A stretch of DNA of 64,000 nucleotides. It comes from Strigops habroptila. Lineage: Eukaryota; Chordata; Aves; Psittaciformes; Psittacidae. Below the pieces are notes generated by a model. It did not search any database. It was not told where the DNA came from and saw only the letters and a program-made list of their open reading frames with translations. This document shows positions 23,501 through 36,521 of the stretch, one piece after another; position 1 is the first letter of the stretch; every line of letters starts with the position of its first letter. The position numbers and the translations under genes are program-made. The stretch lies in contig NC_044277.2 of assembly GCF_004027225.2 (NCBI RefSeq), positions 135,713,057 to 135,777,056 on the forward strand. The letters are read 5' to 3'.

Positions 23501-26500
23501 GATATGCTTTACAGGTTTTCAGTCTTGCATTTTTTTATAATTCTGAGCTGTTAAAAAGTGGGTGGTAGGACTGTAGTATGACTGCTTTATTACTCAGTTA
23601 TTAGATACATTGACGTGACTATTGAATGAACGATGTTGCAGTATGTTTCTGGGACTTGCTGGCCTTCTTCTCAGGTAGTGTGATCTCTATCAGCTTGGCA
23701 GCTGGTTATTTTTGTACATGGTATCTGAGTGTCTAGAATGATTTCTGGGGAGGGAGAAAGGATGTTACAAGGGTGTAAACTTTGAAGTTCTCTGATAACT
23801 ACAGCTTCTGTAGCTTGGGGATCTGTAAAAATTGATTTAAGTATTTTTCTTGACAGCCTCTTTCAGCTTTGGGTTCTGAAGGAGTTTTGCAAGGGTAGTA
23901 ATTACTGTTTTGTAAGCGAGATAAATCTGCATAACTAAAAGCTGTAAATGGCTAGTTGAAACAGATATGAGAGTTAAATCAGTCTTGCCTGTTTTTCTGT
24001 CATACCTCCTTTTGCTCTCAATATGGAAAGGAGCAAATGAAAAAATAATTGTATCAAGTAACCACTGTAGTGGGTTGATTTCCTCAGTGTGTATCATCTT
24101 GAAGTCACTTGCTCCAAAGAGTGCTAACTCTCATGGTCATTGGATGTATCCTTATGTCTATTAATGTTGCAGAGTCTAGAAAAACATGGGATGAATTAAG
24201 ATTAAAAGGGTTTTAATTATTTCAGGGTTATCCAAACACACTAGAGTGCTACAGCAAACAGATGTGTTTAATTTTAAAACAGAAATAACTTAATTGTTTT
24301 CATCACTTTTCCAAAGGAAAAAATAAACAAATGGCTAACAGTATTCTCAGCTACCTATATTTTGGCTATGCCTTGCTGCTTTCTTTCATGTAGTATAATT
24401 GGGGACAGATCAACTGTTGTCACTGGTCTGTTTTTATCCAAATTGCTCTACAACTACTGAAGTGTATTTCAGCAGCACATGGAGAGTGGGGGGAAGAGTC
24501 TTGCCTGAGAACCAACACACCAGCTGGGCATTGATTGTTTTATGCTGTAAAGATGAAAGGTCTGGTATTTTTAAAATAACTGGATCCATTCCTGTGTTCT
24601 AAAATACTCAACCAAAATTAATGAGTAAAAATACTTAAATTTTACTTAAAAATTTACTTAAAAATAATGGTGGTGGGATATGCAGGGGCTTTTTTGCTTC
24701 ATAGAAATGTTCTTTCACTGTGGTACATTTTCACATCCTTGTAAGAACATGCATCTAAAATTTGATATTTATTAGATCATGTGGTAAAACTAAAATCTAA
24801 AATCTGGTGATTTAAGGATATCATAATAGTCAAACAGGACACAAATTTGGGACACGTAGGATACAAGATTGGAATTCCTACCTGGAAGATGCTAAATTAT
24901 TTTGAGAGGTGTGGGAAAAGGAGCAACATGAGCAGATAGGCGTGTCTTTAAGATGTTGAAAATGGTTTTTTCCAAGACCTATATTCAAATTTTCTTTACA
25001 ATGAGAAATAAAATACCAGTTTTTTGACTGTTGTGTTAGTGAATAAATAATGATAAGATTTCTTTCTCATTTATTGCGTGGAAATCAGTTTGTAAGGGAG
25101 TATCTTAGTGGAAGGTGGGGTTCTTCTAGTGATAGAAGCACTTTTCAGAAACGAAGATGCTTTGGACTTGCACTCACTTTACAAAAGGGAGAGTTAAGAA
25201 GGAGAATGAAGGCCTAGTATCTGAGCTAGGTGCATAGCAAACTGGAATGCTCAAGTGCCTGATGTATGTGCTAAATGGTTTAAAACGGGAAGACGGCTAA
25301 AGACTGCTGCTTCGTTTAAAATGTGGTTGCTTTACCATAACGAAGAAAGAGCAAGAAGTCATTTGGAAGTAGCAGGTTTGCTTACATTTTTACAACATGT
25401 GTTTTAAAGCCATTTTCTGCATTAAGAGAATGTGCTTTAAACTAACTTGCTTGCATCCTAGATGCTAGAAAACCTGTATCCCCATGAAGCGTGCACAATT
25501 CAAGTAAATAAGCAACTGTAGTAGGAAAAAGTTATAGGCTGGGTGTGATTTTTCATTTGTGGTTGGTTCTTGGTTTGGGGTTTTTTTTGTGTGTTTTGGG
25601 GGTTTTTTTTGGTTTTGGAGGGAGAGTTGTTTTGGTTTTGTGTGGTTTTGTGATTTTTCTTAATTTTTTTAGCAGAAACACAGAAGCAGATGTTTCTCTT
25701 ACTTTTAGCTGAAGGACCATCACTCAGGTGTATTTCCTGTAGGCTTACTTGGAATTTTGTTCTGGGAACTGTGAGGAAAGAGAACACAGAAAATTGTTAT
25801 GCCAGTTTTTCATACAGCAATACCTACCTGCAGAAAGGTTGAATCTTTACTGCTAAGTGTGTAAAAGCATAAATAAATAGAAATAAATAAAACCTGAGAA
25901 ACTATACCAACAGAGTCTAAAGGCTTCCTTATTCATATGAATAAATATCGTGACTTTTTTTTTAAGGAGTTTGAAAGAAGAGTAGGCAGGCTAAGGAATA
26001 CACTGTTCATACTTGTTCTTAAAAAGATCTCTGTGAATACTGATCTGCTAGGACACGTGTTAATACTGGAAATAGCAATTTAACATCATATAGTTCTGGT
26101 GGTTTGCACAAAACGATCTGGAGTTCTTACTGGTCAAGACAATCCATTTTTGTACATAAAGAATGCTTTGTATTTTTGCTTCTCAAAGTACAGTTGTTAA
26201 CTAGAGAAGGTGTTAATGATTTGTACATCAAAATCTTCTGTGCTTTTATTGAAGGAAATTGCATTTGATAGAAGTGATTTGAGGAAGTATACTTGCAAAG
26301 AACTTGATGTGGTGATTGAGTTTTCCCAATTTGCTGCCTTTTCTAGCATCCTTAAGTGGTGCTGACTTCAGAATATTGCTTACCAATAGCAAAATTATGG
26401 AAAAAATATTATTTCTTGTAATTTGATATTTTACTAGTATTGTGAAAGTCTGAATCTCTTGTCTTATACTTCAGTCTTGATACGCTAAGAAATACGAGAC

Positions 26501-26779
26501 TGAAGTCTTGCAAGAAGCAGCATAATTGGATTTTAATGCCCTCATTTGGAATTTTAATGGGAAGACAAGGTATTGAAGAAAACTGATTCATTTGTCGTAG
26601 ATTTAGTCTATAGCTGTCATCTTAGCAATGGTAGCTGTAATATTAGGTAATAATCTGTCAATATTAGGTAAATATTAGGACAAGTTATATGTAATCATGT
26701 TGCATTAGTGAATTAGATTTTTCTTGCCTGGTTTCTTGCCTGGTAAATCTAATATCACCCACTGTCTCTTAACAAACAG
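20541..26779 (+). other. RAB5A: RAB5A intron 1
   Basis: The first few hundred bases continue the CpG island; the rest is AT-rich. A G/T-rich low-complexity tract lies at 25571-25662. No other exon or known repeat was recognised. Confidence 0.65.
25571..25662. repeat. G/T-rich low-complexity tract
   Basis: Alternating runs of T and G (GGGG, GGGGG, then repeated GGTTTTG) have a strongly asymmetric composition: the plus strand has almost no C. It lies in RAB5A intron 1, so the G-runs are in the transcribed RNA. Confidence 0.75.
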
Positions 26780-27027
26780 GTTGTTACTGGCAGAAGCACC
26801 ACTGAGATCTGAATCCTGGAACTTGCTTTCAAGACCTTGAAACAAAGGACTTTCTAATTTGGGCATGGCTAATCGAGGAGCAACAAGACCCAATGGGCCA
26901 AACGCTGGAAATAAAATTTGCCAGTTCAAACTAGTACTTTTAGGAGAGTCTGCAGTTGGCAAATCCAGTTTGGTGCTTCGTTTTGTAAAAGGACAGTTTC
27001 ATGAGTTTCAAGAAAGTACAATTGGAG
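26780..27027 (+). CDS. RAB5A: RAB5A exon 2 (start codon at 26865)
   Basis: The acceptor is AACAAACAG at 26779; an alternative CAG lies 14 nt downstream. The 5' untranslated part runs to 26864. ATG at 26865 in GGGCATGG context opens [20 protein letters not shown] and runs through the P-loop to STIG, with donor GTGAGA. Confidence 0.95.
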
Positions 27028-30000
27028 GTGAGAAATTTATCCTTTGAATTTGTTTCATGTTGAGTTTATTTTGTCATTGCCTTGGATAACCTTGAATCTA
27101 ATGGCACTTCTAGAATGGGTCATTGACAGCAAGGACCAAATCTGAGTCCTTTGTCTTTCTTTGAGAAGTATAACTTTCTAAGCTAAAAATTGTATGCTTG
27201 AACTGCATAGTTCTAAACATTGGGCTTGATGTTACATTTTGGCTGTGAGGGGATGTGTGGCTATTTTAATTGTGCTGTATGCTTAATGAATGAAATAACT
27301 GCTTAATAGGAATTAAGAAATTAAGAACTTAGTCTCTATGGGAAAAAAAACCAACAAACAAAAAACAACCAATCAAAACACTGCTGCACCTTCAAAAAGG
27401 TTGTGTTATCTGTGCATCCTGGCTTTGCTTTTGATTTGGGAGAACTTGCTGCATTTCTGGATATACCTACCTTTGTTAGTAGTCACAGATTTAATGTGCT
27501 GGTTTTAAACTTCTTGACTTGAAACAAGACAGGTTCTGGCTACTAGAATTTAAAAAAAAAAAAAAAAAAAAAAAATCTGTTTAACTGTGCACAGATTTTT
27601 ATTCCCTCACCCCCAGCAGATTTCTTCTGCTTATTTGATGTTGAAGTTGTTTGTGCTTTGAGCTGTATTCCTGCTTGGATACATTTAAACTTACCCTAAA
27701 ACTACCTAATGGCATACAGACTTTATTGATAAATATTCTCTAGTAGTGCCTGTTGCTGCTTGCATGAATCAGTGTGTTTCATAATATTTATGTGAAGCCC
27801 TTTCAGTGGCCTGTATGTTTCTTTACTCATGAACAGCTGTTCAAATGTAAAAAAAAATATACAAAGCTTACAAAAATAAATACAAGCTGAACTTCACTGC
27901 ATCATTTTTTTACCCTGTTTCAAGCTGTTACGTGTATTTATTTTGTGTATTTGTCAGCTTAAATGGGGAACCACTTTTTTTTTCTCCTTTAGCAGTCTTA
28001 CTGATGCACACTTCTAGCTTTGTGTGTTTTATAATGGCTTTAAATAGGTGTTAGTGTGAAAGGTTTCTTTATTTCATACAGCTATGTGGTAATATGGAGA
28101 GCATTCTCAAAGATCTATAGTGAATTAACTTCCCAATATCAATATGGTTTTTAGTTGAAAAACATCTGTTAAAACTAAGTGAAATTCATTGTTCAATTTC
28201 AACAATCTCCAATTCATTTAACCTCCTTTTTGTTTTTTCTTGTTTCAGTGTCTGGGTAGAACTAGGGATGATTCAAACTGTTACACACTTTAAAATCTAT
28301 AAAAAGGTTAAACAAGAGCTTAAGTTCAACTTCAGATATATAGAGTTTAGTGTAATCTCTGTATTAACTTGTGCCTTTTCTATATAAAATAAAAACAAAA
28401 CAAATGCTATATGATACAGCTCAGAGATATTAAATGGAGCAAGGTTGGGATTCAGAAAAAGTTTGCTATAAAGAAAGCTGTCAAACTCTGTAGCTCGTAG
28501 TTGCCTAAGGCATAATTTTCTTTGTATACAGAAGGGCCTTTTAACAAAGAGAGGCTTATGTGCATTGTGAATCTGAATAAAAACATCTGAAAGTGCAGTT
28601 AAAGGCAGACATGCTGGATGGTGGTGGTGTGGTTTTGCCACTTCAGGCTAGTGTAGCAATGCCTGTTAGTTGCTTAAGACAAAAGTATGGCTATTAAGGA
28701 TGATAGGCTTTCAGATAATTAACACAGCTGATTAATTGTCGATTTACTATGTCCTTACAAGATAGAAGAAAGTTACTTTGTTTGCAGAAATTGACTGGCA
28801 TTTTATGGTGGTTGAAATGTTCCTTTCAGCAAAAACATGAGGATGTCATAGAATAAAACCCTTGTTTTAATTTTCTTCTTGTGTACATCCCTTCATTTAT
28901 GGAGCGCTGGTACATTCTTCTGTTGGAAAGAACGTAAGACAAATTCTACTTGTTTAACATCTTGTCTCTGCCTTAGAGAAATATAATATTGAGCTGGTTC
29001 TGAGGAGGAAGCCCTTAGTCTTACGGTGGTTTTTTGTCTTTATTTTGGATCTGGGCTGCTTAGGGAGCTACCAAGAGGAGCCTGTTTTACCAGTGCTTGG
29101 ATATTTGGCATTTAGAGAGATTTATGGTGATTTAACATTGGAACATCAAAGCCTTTACCTTCTCCAACCTGCCTATTCACCTGTGATGGATGCTTATACC
29201 CCTGAAGCAGGAACACCTGACTACTTACAACTAGTCAGCTTCTGTATGTTAGTTACAGTGTCCTTTATAAAGCAAGATTGACTTGCTTTTGGTTTACTGT
29301 AACAAGTTGAGTTGAAAGTTGCAGCAGTTTTGGAATGATTCATAGGCTATGATGCCGTGGAGTATGTGGGACAGGGTAACATCGCAGGTATGCAAGGGTT
29401 ATAGGTCAGTGCCTCTTCAGACATTTGATTTAAGTCAGCCACAATCTGTCAATATGCTTAGTGATGACAGTCCCCAGTTCAGCCAAGTAGGGGCCTTGGC
29501 ATCTCATCAAGCAGAAGGTCTGGAATTTGTCTGTGGAAGGAGCAAGGGCGAGCCAGTCCACAGTATTTCACTAAATGTCTGTCGTGACTGGGAAAAACAA
29601 CTCCAGGCACTTATGCTGGATTGCTCAAACTTTCATCTAAATTCTTGGAATTGTTGCATTTTCTGTTGTGTATGTACTATAACTGGGCAGACAACATGAC
29701 TATAAAGCAGGTAATCAAGACAGCTTGTCAGACAACTGCAATGCTTGCGTGCTTATTTTTAAACTTCAAAAGCTAAAGTAGAACAGACAGCTGAGTTAAA
29801 ACTTAAAGGGTTAAGAGAACCCAGTAGAAAGAATTTCTTTCAGTTTATTTTGGGTTTGTTGTGTTTTTTCTTTTCTGAGATTCTGCCTTAGTTTTGTAAT
29901 CGGGTTTCTACATTGTGTGGGTACTCACCTTCGTATTTCTCGTATGTACCTTAATCTGAATGGAAGATCTTTACTAGGAGTAACTGTTTGAAGACTTGGA

Positions 30001-33000
30001 ATAAGTTATTTGCTGGTTTCTGTGATTAGAAGACCATTATTTATGGTGATGCGTTCAAGTTGTAGTGGCAATGGGTGCACATTTCCCTGAAACTGTAGGC
30101 TGTCAAAATTATGCTGAAATTCTTGGGATCATTTGCAAAGTCAAAAATATGGCTGCTTTAAGAACAAGAACTTTTGAGAAGTGATTTTTTTCCTTCCATA
30201 CCCATTAGCTAAGCTGGAGTTGTCAGGAGCTAAAAATCAAGGCTTTGAGATACTATTCAAGTAATGTAAATATGTAGAACTGTAAATATCTGAACTGTTT
30301 GATTATAGCATGATGGGATGCTGTTACTGGTACTCTGTATAGTCTGTTGAAGCAGGATGAAATGTATCTAGAATACTTAAGACTTGTGGTTACTCTGATT
30401 CACTATTACAAAAAAGTTGTTTCCAATTACTGCTTTCTTAATGTCTTTAATTTGAGGAAAGACTGGTTGTTTAAATAACCGTTCTCTGTTGATCAGTTAC
30501 AGTCTATCAGCTAATGCTTGCTTGAAACCTGCTCTGTTTTAAGAATAGGCTTGAATTAAGGAAAATATATTTGCATCTCTGAACATAATTTTGTATGAAT
30601 ATAGAGATATAAGTAGACTTCTGGTTTCAGCACCTCCGTCTTTTTTTGTAGCTGCTTTTCTAACCCAGACTGTATGTCTCGATGATACAACAGTAAAATT
30701 TGAAATTTGGGATACAGCTGGGCAAGAGCGGTACCACAGTTTAGCACCAATGTACTACAGAGGAGCACAAGCAGCTATAGTGGTATACGACATAACAAAT
30801 GAGGTAAGTACTATATTAGGAAGGCACAAGGGGGATTTGGAAGTTAGCAGTCTTGCATTGATCTTTCCTTAATTTTTCTCGGTGACTTCTGTGAATCAAT
30901 TCATCATTTCATAGAATGGGTTAGATTGAAAGGGACCTTTGTCCAGCTCCTCTGCCATGGGCAGGGATATCTCTCACTAGATAAGGTTGTTCATTTCATA
31001 TTGGACTATGTAATGTTAAATTGTGTAGATCAGATAGTTTCACTTTTTTGGTAAAATGAGACTTAAAAACTGAAACTTTCAAAAACCTCAGAAAGCCTGT
31101 TCTGTAATGAACAGCATTCAGTAATAAAGTATTTTAAGACCTTTTCATAACCTTGATTCTTGTAGAGAAGAAATTAAAATTCTCATTTTCTCTCTTAACC
31201 ACTTCTCTTTCCTTATTCTGTCTACATAAAGATCTTCCTATCTTCACTTATTTTTTTCAGCATTATTCCAACTAAGTACACTTGAGAATTAAGGTAGGAA
31301 TGTTTCATTTAAAAAGCTCAGTTGGCAAGTTGGAGTGTGCCTTTGGACAAAGGCAACAGCCTTGCATTGGCCTTTTGCTTGAAGTGTAGATAAGAGAGAT
31401 TGGGATAATAGGTGAGTACAAAAGGATGATAAAACTCAGTTGCATCATTTTGCAATCATTAACAGGAGTCCTTTGCCAGAGCGAAAAATTGGGTCAAAGA
31501 ACTTCAGCGGCAAGCAAGTCCTAACATTGTAATAGCTTTAGCAGGAAACAAAGCTGATCTAGCTAACAAAAGAGCTGTGGATTTCCAGGTATGTACATAA
31601 CTTCTGTTTATATAAATAGCATTTTGTTGGAATAGAAAATACACAAACCTAGGAGGAGCTTATATGCATAGCCTAGCTAGCTGTTATAGAGGTCATGCTG
31701 TTAAATATAAACATCAACTGAGACTAATTAAATTACACATGCTACTGAAAAATCTATTTCTATACAAGTAATATGAAGCAATAGACTTTTTGAATAATTA
31801 AATTTGAGGAATAACTAATTTATTTGCATATCTTTAATGCTAATTGAATTTCTGTTCTTTGATGTGACTTCTTCCTGTCTTCTACCTGAAATTACCAGTA
31901 ACTAGAGTTTCAATGGATGAGATAGCAGTAAACTCTCAGTGCCAACCATTCTTGCTGACTTGTCAGCGGGGGAATTTTGATTATCATATGATACAAAGCT
32001 GATTTGATTTGCTTAACTTTCTTAGGCTATATAGTTAAAGTATTCAAGATTTAATTGTGCTTTTCATGGCATTCTTTTTGGTTTAGTGGATGTATCTGTG
32101 CTTTCACATTTTATCTTCTGCAAAGTTTAACCAAGTCATCAGAACATAAGTTTCAAGCATATAGAACTTGCTGCTGGTGCTTCTGGCCCATTCATGACTG
32201 ATTGAATTTGAATTAAGATCATATTTATTAGTTAGTTAATTCTCTTACAGTTTTAATCTGGTTTTGGTGTCACTGTATGAGATACTGCTGTGTATAGTAA
32301 TGAATCTTTTTGTAGCTATAGCAGTGGAACTGTGAAAGTTAGCAGTTTTAGGTAACTTTCTGCCAGAATTCAACAACTCAGTTTTTTAATTCTATACTTC
32401 CATGTCAATTTTTAACACAAAACTGTGTGATAGAAGACCTTTGTGTTTTGCAAAAATTTGTGGGATTTAACAGATTCATACATACATGCAGTCAAAAACA
32501 TTATCACGTTTGATTACCAAAGTAGAACTATCCTTACTATTTTTTGTTCAATTACAATCTTAATATTTTTCAGCTGTTCAGTGTTTTGTTAGTGTAGATT
32601 CATGGGCTCCTCACAGCCTTGACAATCATTTCTCTTTGCAAAGCACATTTTAGATTTCTAGGTATTTGTTAGTGTGTTATTTCAGGTACGGTTACATAGA
32701 TCTTAGCAGATGTCACTTAAATGAATATGTATAGAATGCTGTAGATCTTTCTTCATCATAGGCATTCTACAGTTTAGCTTTTTGCAGATCTCATACTGAA
32801 TGCCAAGGCAGTTACGTAACCATAAGAAGCTGGGGATTCTCAGCTGAATTGGCTAACAGGAAGTGGCAAAAATAGGAAACTCTCTATAAACTGTATTTCA
32901 GATCAAATTCAGACTGAAAATATTTACAAGATATTTAATAGTGCTTATTTGTTTTATAATTGTGCATTTCTGTCAGGATGATCAAACTGCTCTGATCCAT

Positions 33001-36000
33001 CTGCCTCAATGGTTGAAAGATTCAGGATAGTTCACAAACTGCCTTCTTTCCAGCATGTGATAAACTTTCTGATATTTGGTGGCACTTTCCAGAGCTTATC
33101 TGTTCTTGCTATCACAGGTAGTGTTCTGCATCAGGGTTGTCTTTTTAATAGATATATTTTTATTGTTTAGTTTTGCCTGAGTTTTTTCTGTCTGGATATT
33201 TTTAAGATGAGTAAGGATTTTTAAGATTGCATTTCTAAATGTTGAGCTGCTTGATGGAATTGTAACTTTCATAGCTGATGAATAACACATTGTCAAACCA
33301 GTGTTTCAACAAACTTTCTTTCAAAATGGTATAGAAATTGTTCCTTAGTAGCAATAAAAGTACAATATGTAATGATTGTGTGATTATTTTTTTTTTTCTT
33401 AATGAAGTAAGGCATTCTTATTCTAACTTTCAGGAAGCACAGGCTTATGCAGATGACAACAGCTTATTGTTCATGGAGACATCTGCCAAAACATCTATGA
33501 ATGTAAATGAAATATTCATGGCAATTGGTGAGTTTACGAACAATCTCTGAATTAAAGGGAATTGTTTTCATGGTATTTATACCATCACAATATTCTTAAC
33601 CCAAGGTCTTTGTTTTTCACCCAAATTATTTCTGGCACTGAAGCTTCCTTAGGCGCTTTCATACCCTTTTTGATGTTCAGAAGTCAGATAAACTTAGTTG
33701 AAGTACAGTTGCACAGCTCTTTTGTCAAGCACCAAAACACTTGGATTAACTTGGAATAGCTAAGATACGGAACTTGCTGACAGAATTCAGAAGTAACCTA
33801 TACCTGTTTTGATTTCATGATGAAAACTTGTACTGCTTCAAGTGCAAGCAAAATTAAGCTTTAGTTATTGTATACAAAAAACACCTTTCGCATGGTATAG
33901 GTAACCATTAATAGCTTTATACAGCTTTTCTTAATTGTAAGATGTACTTGGCATTTGTTAATCAAGTAAATGTAAGAATGTAAGTGAAAGTTTATAAATG
34001 TGTGCCTTTTGATAATACACTGTTTGCAGCAGATCCCACACGGCCTTCGATAGGTACAGAACCTAGAATAATATATCTTTTATGCGACAGTGGTAATTGA
34101 AGGTGGAAACATTTCAAAATAGGAGAATGATAATGGACTTGCTTTAAAAAAAAAAGTCAAGTACTCATTTTGGTCTAAACAAAATATTTGCTAAATATAC
34201 TTTTGTGTTAAAATTTTGCTTGAGTTCCAAATGCAGCTACCTGAAATCCAGAAGTTGAACCAAAATGATGTGTGCTTAATTTCAATGTCCAAGTAAAGGA
34301 CACTGCATATGAAAACTAAGTTTACTACTATATTTTTAGCCCTAACATAATCTTAGGGATTTCTGTAAAGATGCTAACATGTCATAGTAAGTATAAATTA
34401 CTGTGGAATACACTAAATTTTGTGTATTCCATTGAAAGACATGAAATTGGAATTCACTGCTAATAAAATTTTGAAAGTGGAGGAAAAAGCAAGCATACAT
34501 TTTTAGGCTGGTCACCAAACTACTTAATAAAATCTTAATCACAGTAGTGGCTATGCTACTGAGGAATAGCAATATATAGTGTTAAATAACCTTATTAGAT
34601 CTGTTCTCTATTTTGTGCTACTGTGACCTCTCTATTCTACTTCTTTTTCTGAAAAACAGCATTGATCTCAAAATTAAATGTTTTTAAAGAGCTCTTATCT
34701 TCTGCTTTCCAAGGCAGTAAAGCAGAAGGTAATTTGTGGTGTGGTTCAAACTTCCAGCAGATGCAAATTAAATTATTGCTATAGCAACACTTTATAACAA
34801 GTACTTGCTTCATATTAACTATAAATACTGGGGGGGAGAACACATAACTGTATGAGTGGAAAGTATGTTTTTCTCCTAAGTGCACGAGATAGGCCTGCAC
34901 TTAATGATACAGAAATGCTCAATTACACTGTTCTGGTGAAATTTTAAAATTAATTTCTTTAAAGGTGCAGTTTGCATCTTGGGTTTGGGGGGTTGTTTGG
35001 TTTTTTTTTTTTGGTGTTGTGGCTTTTTTTTTTGGATTTTTTTTTTTTTTTTTAAGAAACAACCACACAGTAAAATTAATCCCTAAAATCTGGTTGTTTG
35101 GTTTGTTTTTTTAAATTTGTTATGTCAGCAATAATTCTCCTTCCCCATATTTTAATGAAGCATGCAAAGTAAATTTGAGAAAGCAATACCTAATTAGTAC
35201 CTGGGTATTTTGTCTGCAAGGTTAGTTGTCCGTGTGAGTATTCTTTCACATCAATGGGTGAAATTCAGATTGTCAGTGCATCAGAACAAGATCTGTGCAT
35301 CAGTGGACCCCAAAAGGCAATCTTACTGAGGGTATAAGTATTGCTTGAAACTTGGAATGGCCTTTTGAGCAGCATGGATGCAGTTCTCAGGACCATGTGT
35401 AAATATGAACATGGACAGAATTGAGGGATGCAAGCTACAGCTGCTTGTAAATTGACTGCTTTAGAACTCATTCAGAACTTAAAGTAATTCACCTTAATTT
35501 ACAGTTCTAGAATCAAAAATGAGTGCTCCGATGCATTTTTGTACTGATGCTTTGTCCCTTTCTGCTGTCAGCAGCTTAGTATCACATGAACTCCTGGGTT
35601 CTATCACAAAATTGTAAAACAGCCCCTGATGTGTACTATGCTGGTTATCTGGCTATTACACTTGAGTTTCATTCCTTTTAGGAAAAGGTGTTTTTTAAAA
35701 AGCTGGCCAAAGAAACTTGGAGTTGAAGCATACAGCCACGGGTGGTTGTTGGGTCTTAGTAGCATGGACAAGACAGCCCCATGGAAGTCCTTTTATGTGG
35801 AACTTAGCAATTTTGTGGTGGAGAGAAAGTTAGGTAGAGCTACTGCTCAGAAGAGTAACATTTGTCACCCTATTTTTGTGTCAGCATCCAGGGGGTATCC
35901 TGGAGCTGCAAGGACAACAAAGAAATTATCAGTCAATTGACTCCTAAGAGCTAAAGAGAAGAAAGAGCTTGAAAAAGAGAGAGACTTGATCTAGTGCTGA

Positions 36001-36521
36001 GAGCCATTTTATATGCAAATACTTATTCTGGCTAAAGAGTTCGGCAGTAGTTTGACCCATTTCTGTCTGTCTGCATTTTGTGTATTTTCAATCTTCTTGT
36101 ATTTTTTAGCACTAGCATCCTGATCTTAAAGCCTGTGTAGGTGGATTCCCACAAGACCCATCATTTACTGGCATAGCATACCTGCGCAGATACATTTTAC
36201 TGCTCAAGTTACTAATGCATTTCACTCTTAAAAATCATATATAAGATAGTTAAGCATTAAGAAGTGTCATCTTTCATTACCAACACAACGAATCAAATAA
36301 GATTTTATAGTGATTATATTGATATGCTTATAGAGTAATAAAGTGTTGACTGTGTACTCAGGTGACTTAATCCAGTTTTAACTCTGTTTTGCTGATTTTT
36401 TGTAGCAAAAAAACTGCCCAAGAGTGAACCACAGAATGCAGGAGCCAACTCTGCCAGAGGAAGAGGAGTAGACCTTACTGAACCCACACAACAGCCCAAG
36501 AGTCAATGTTGTAGTAACTAA
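26865..36521 (+). CDS. RAB5A: RAB5A, early-endosome Rab GTPase, complete (5 coding exons)
   Basis: The five coding exons join to 648 nt, 215 residues plus stop, the normal length of RAB5A. All GTPase motifs are present: P-loop GESAVGKS (27-34), switch I Thr52 in STIG, DTAGQE (75-80), NKAD (133-136), ETSAK (161-165) and the C-terminal CCSN geranylgeranylation motif. RAB5A controls homotypic early-endosome fusion and clathrin-vesicle uptake through effectors such as EEA1 and rabaptin-5. All introns are GT-AG and all phases agree. The tail reads [11 protein letters not shown], slightly different from the mammalian tail. The gene is divergent from EFHB and convergent with the PP2D1 remnant. The intact frame next to damaged neighbours argues that the neighbour lesions are not simply poor sequence quality. 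Confidence 0.98.
27552..27576 (+). repeat. A25 homopolymer in RAB5A intron 2
   Basis: An uninterrupted run of 25 A. No retroposed body with target duplication was recognised before it. Confidence 0.9.
30652..30803 (+). CDS. RAB5A: RAB5A exon 3
   Basis: This is a 152-nt exon between TTTTTTTGTAG and GTAAGT. It encodes [20 protein letters not shown] and [20 protein letters not shown], the switch II region, and ends at residue 105. Confidence 0.98.
30911..30992 (-). mobile_element. Short CR1 fragment in RAB5A intron 3
   Basis: CATAGAATGGGTTAGATTG, then 'gggacctttgtccagctcctctgccatgggcagggata'. This is a truncated and internally shortened CR1 3' end, about 110 bp after exon 3. Confidence 0.85.
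31466..31588 (+). CDS. RAB5A: RAB5A exon 4
   Basis: This is a 123-nt exon, phase 0 on both sides. It encodes [20 protein letters not shown] and [20 protein letters not shown], including the NKxD guanine-specificity motif. The donor is GTATGT. Confidence 0.98.
33434..33527 (+). CDS. RAB5A: RAB5A exon 5
   Basis: This is a 94-nt exon between TTTCAG and GTGAGT. It encodes [20 protein letters not shown] and [11 protein letters not shown], with the ETSAK motif. Confidence 0.98.
34980..35053. repeat. T-rich low-complexity tract in RAB5A intron 5
   Basis: Runs of T broken by GG (T12, T10 and longer) follow a G-rich lead. Similar in kind to the intron 1 tract at 25.6 kb. Confidence 0.75.
36406..36521 (+). 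CDS. RAB5A: RAB5A exon 6 (terminal coding exon)
   Basis: The acceptor is TTTTTTGTAG. It encodes [20 protein letters not shown] and [17 protein letters not shown], then TAA. The two cysteines at 212-213 are the prenylation site. Confidence 0.98.

Noticed and set aside
29349-29699. 116-codon open frame in RAB5A intron 2
   Set aside because: No domain and no splice signals; it lies in an intron of an intact gene.
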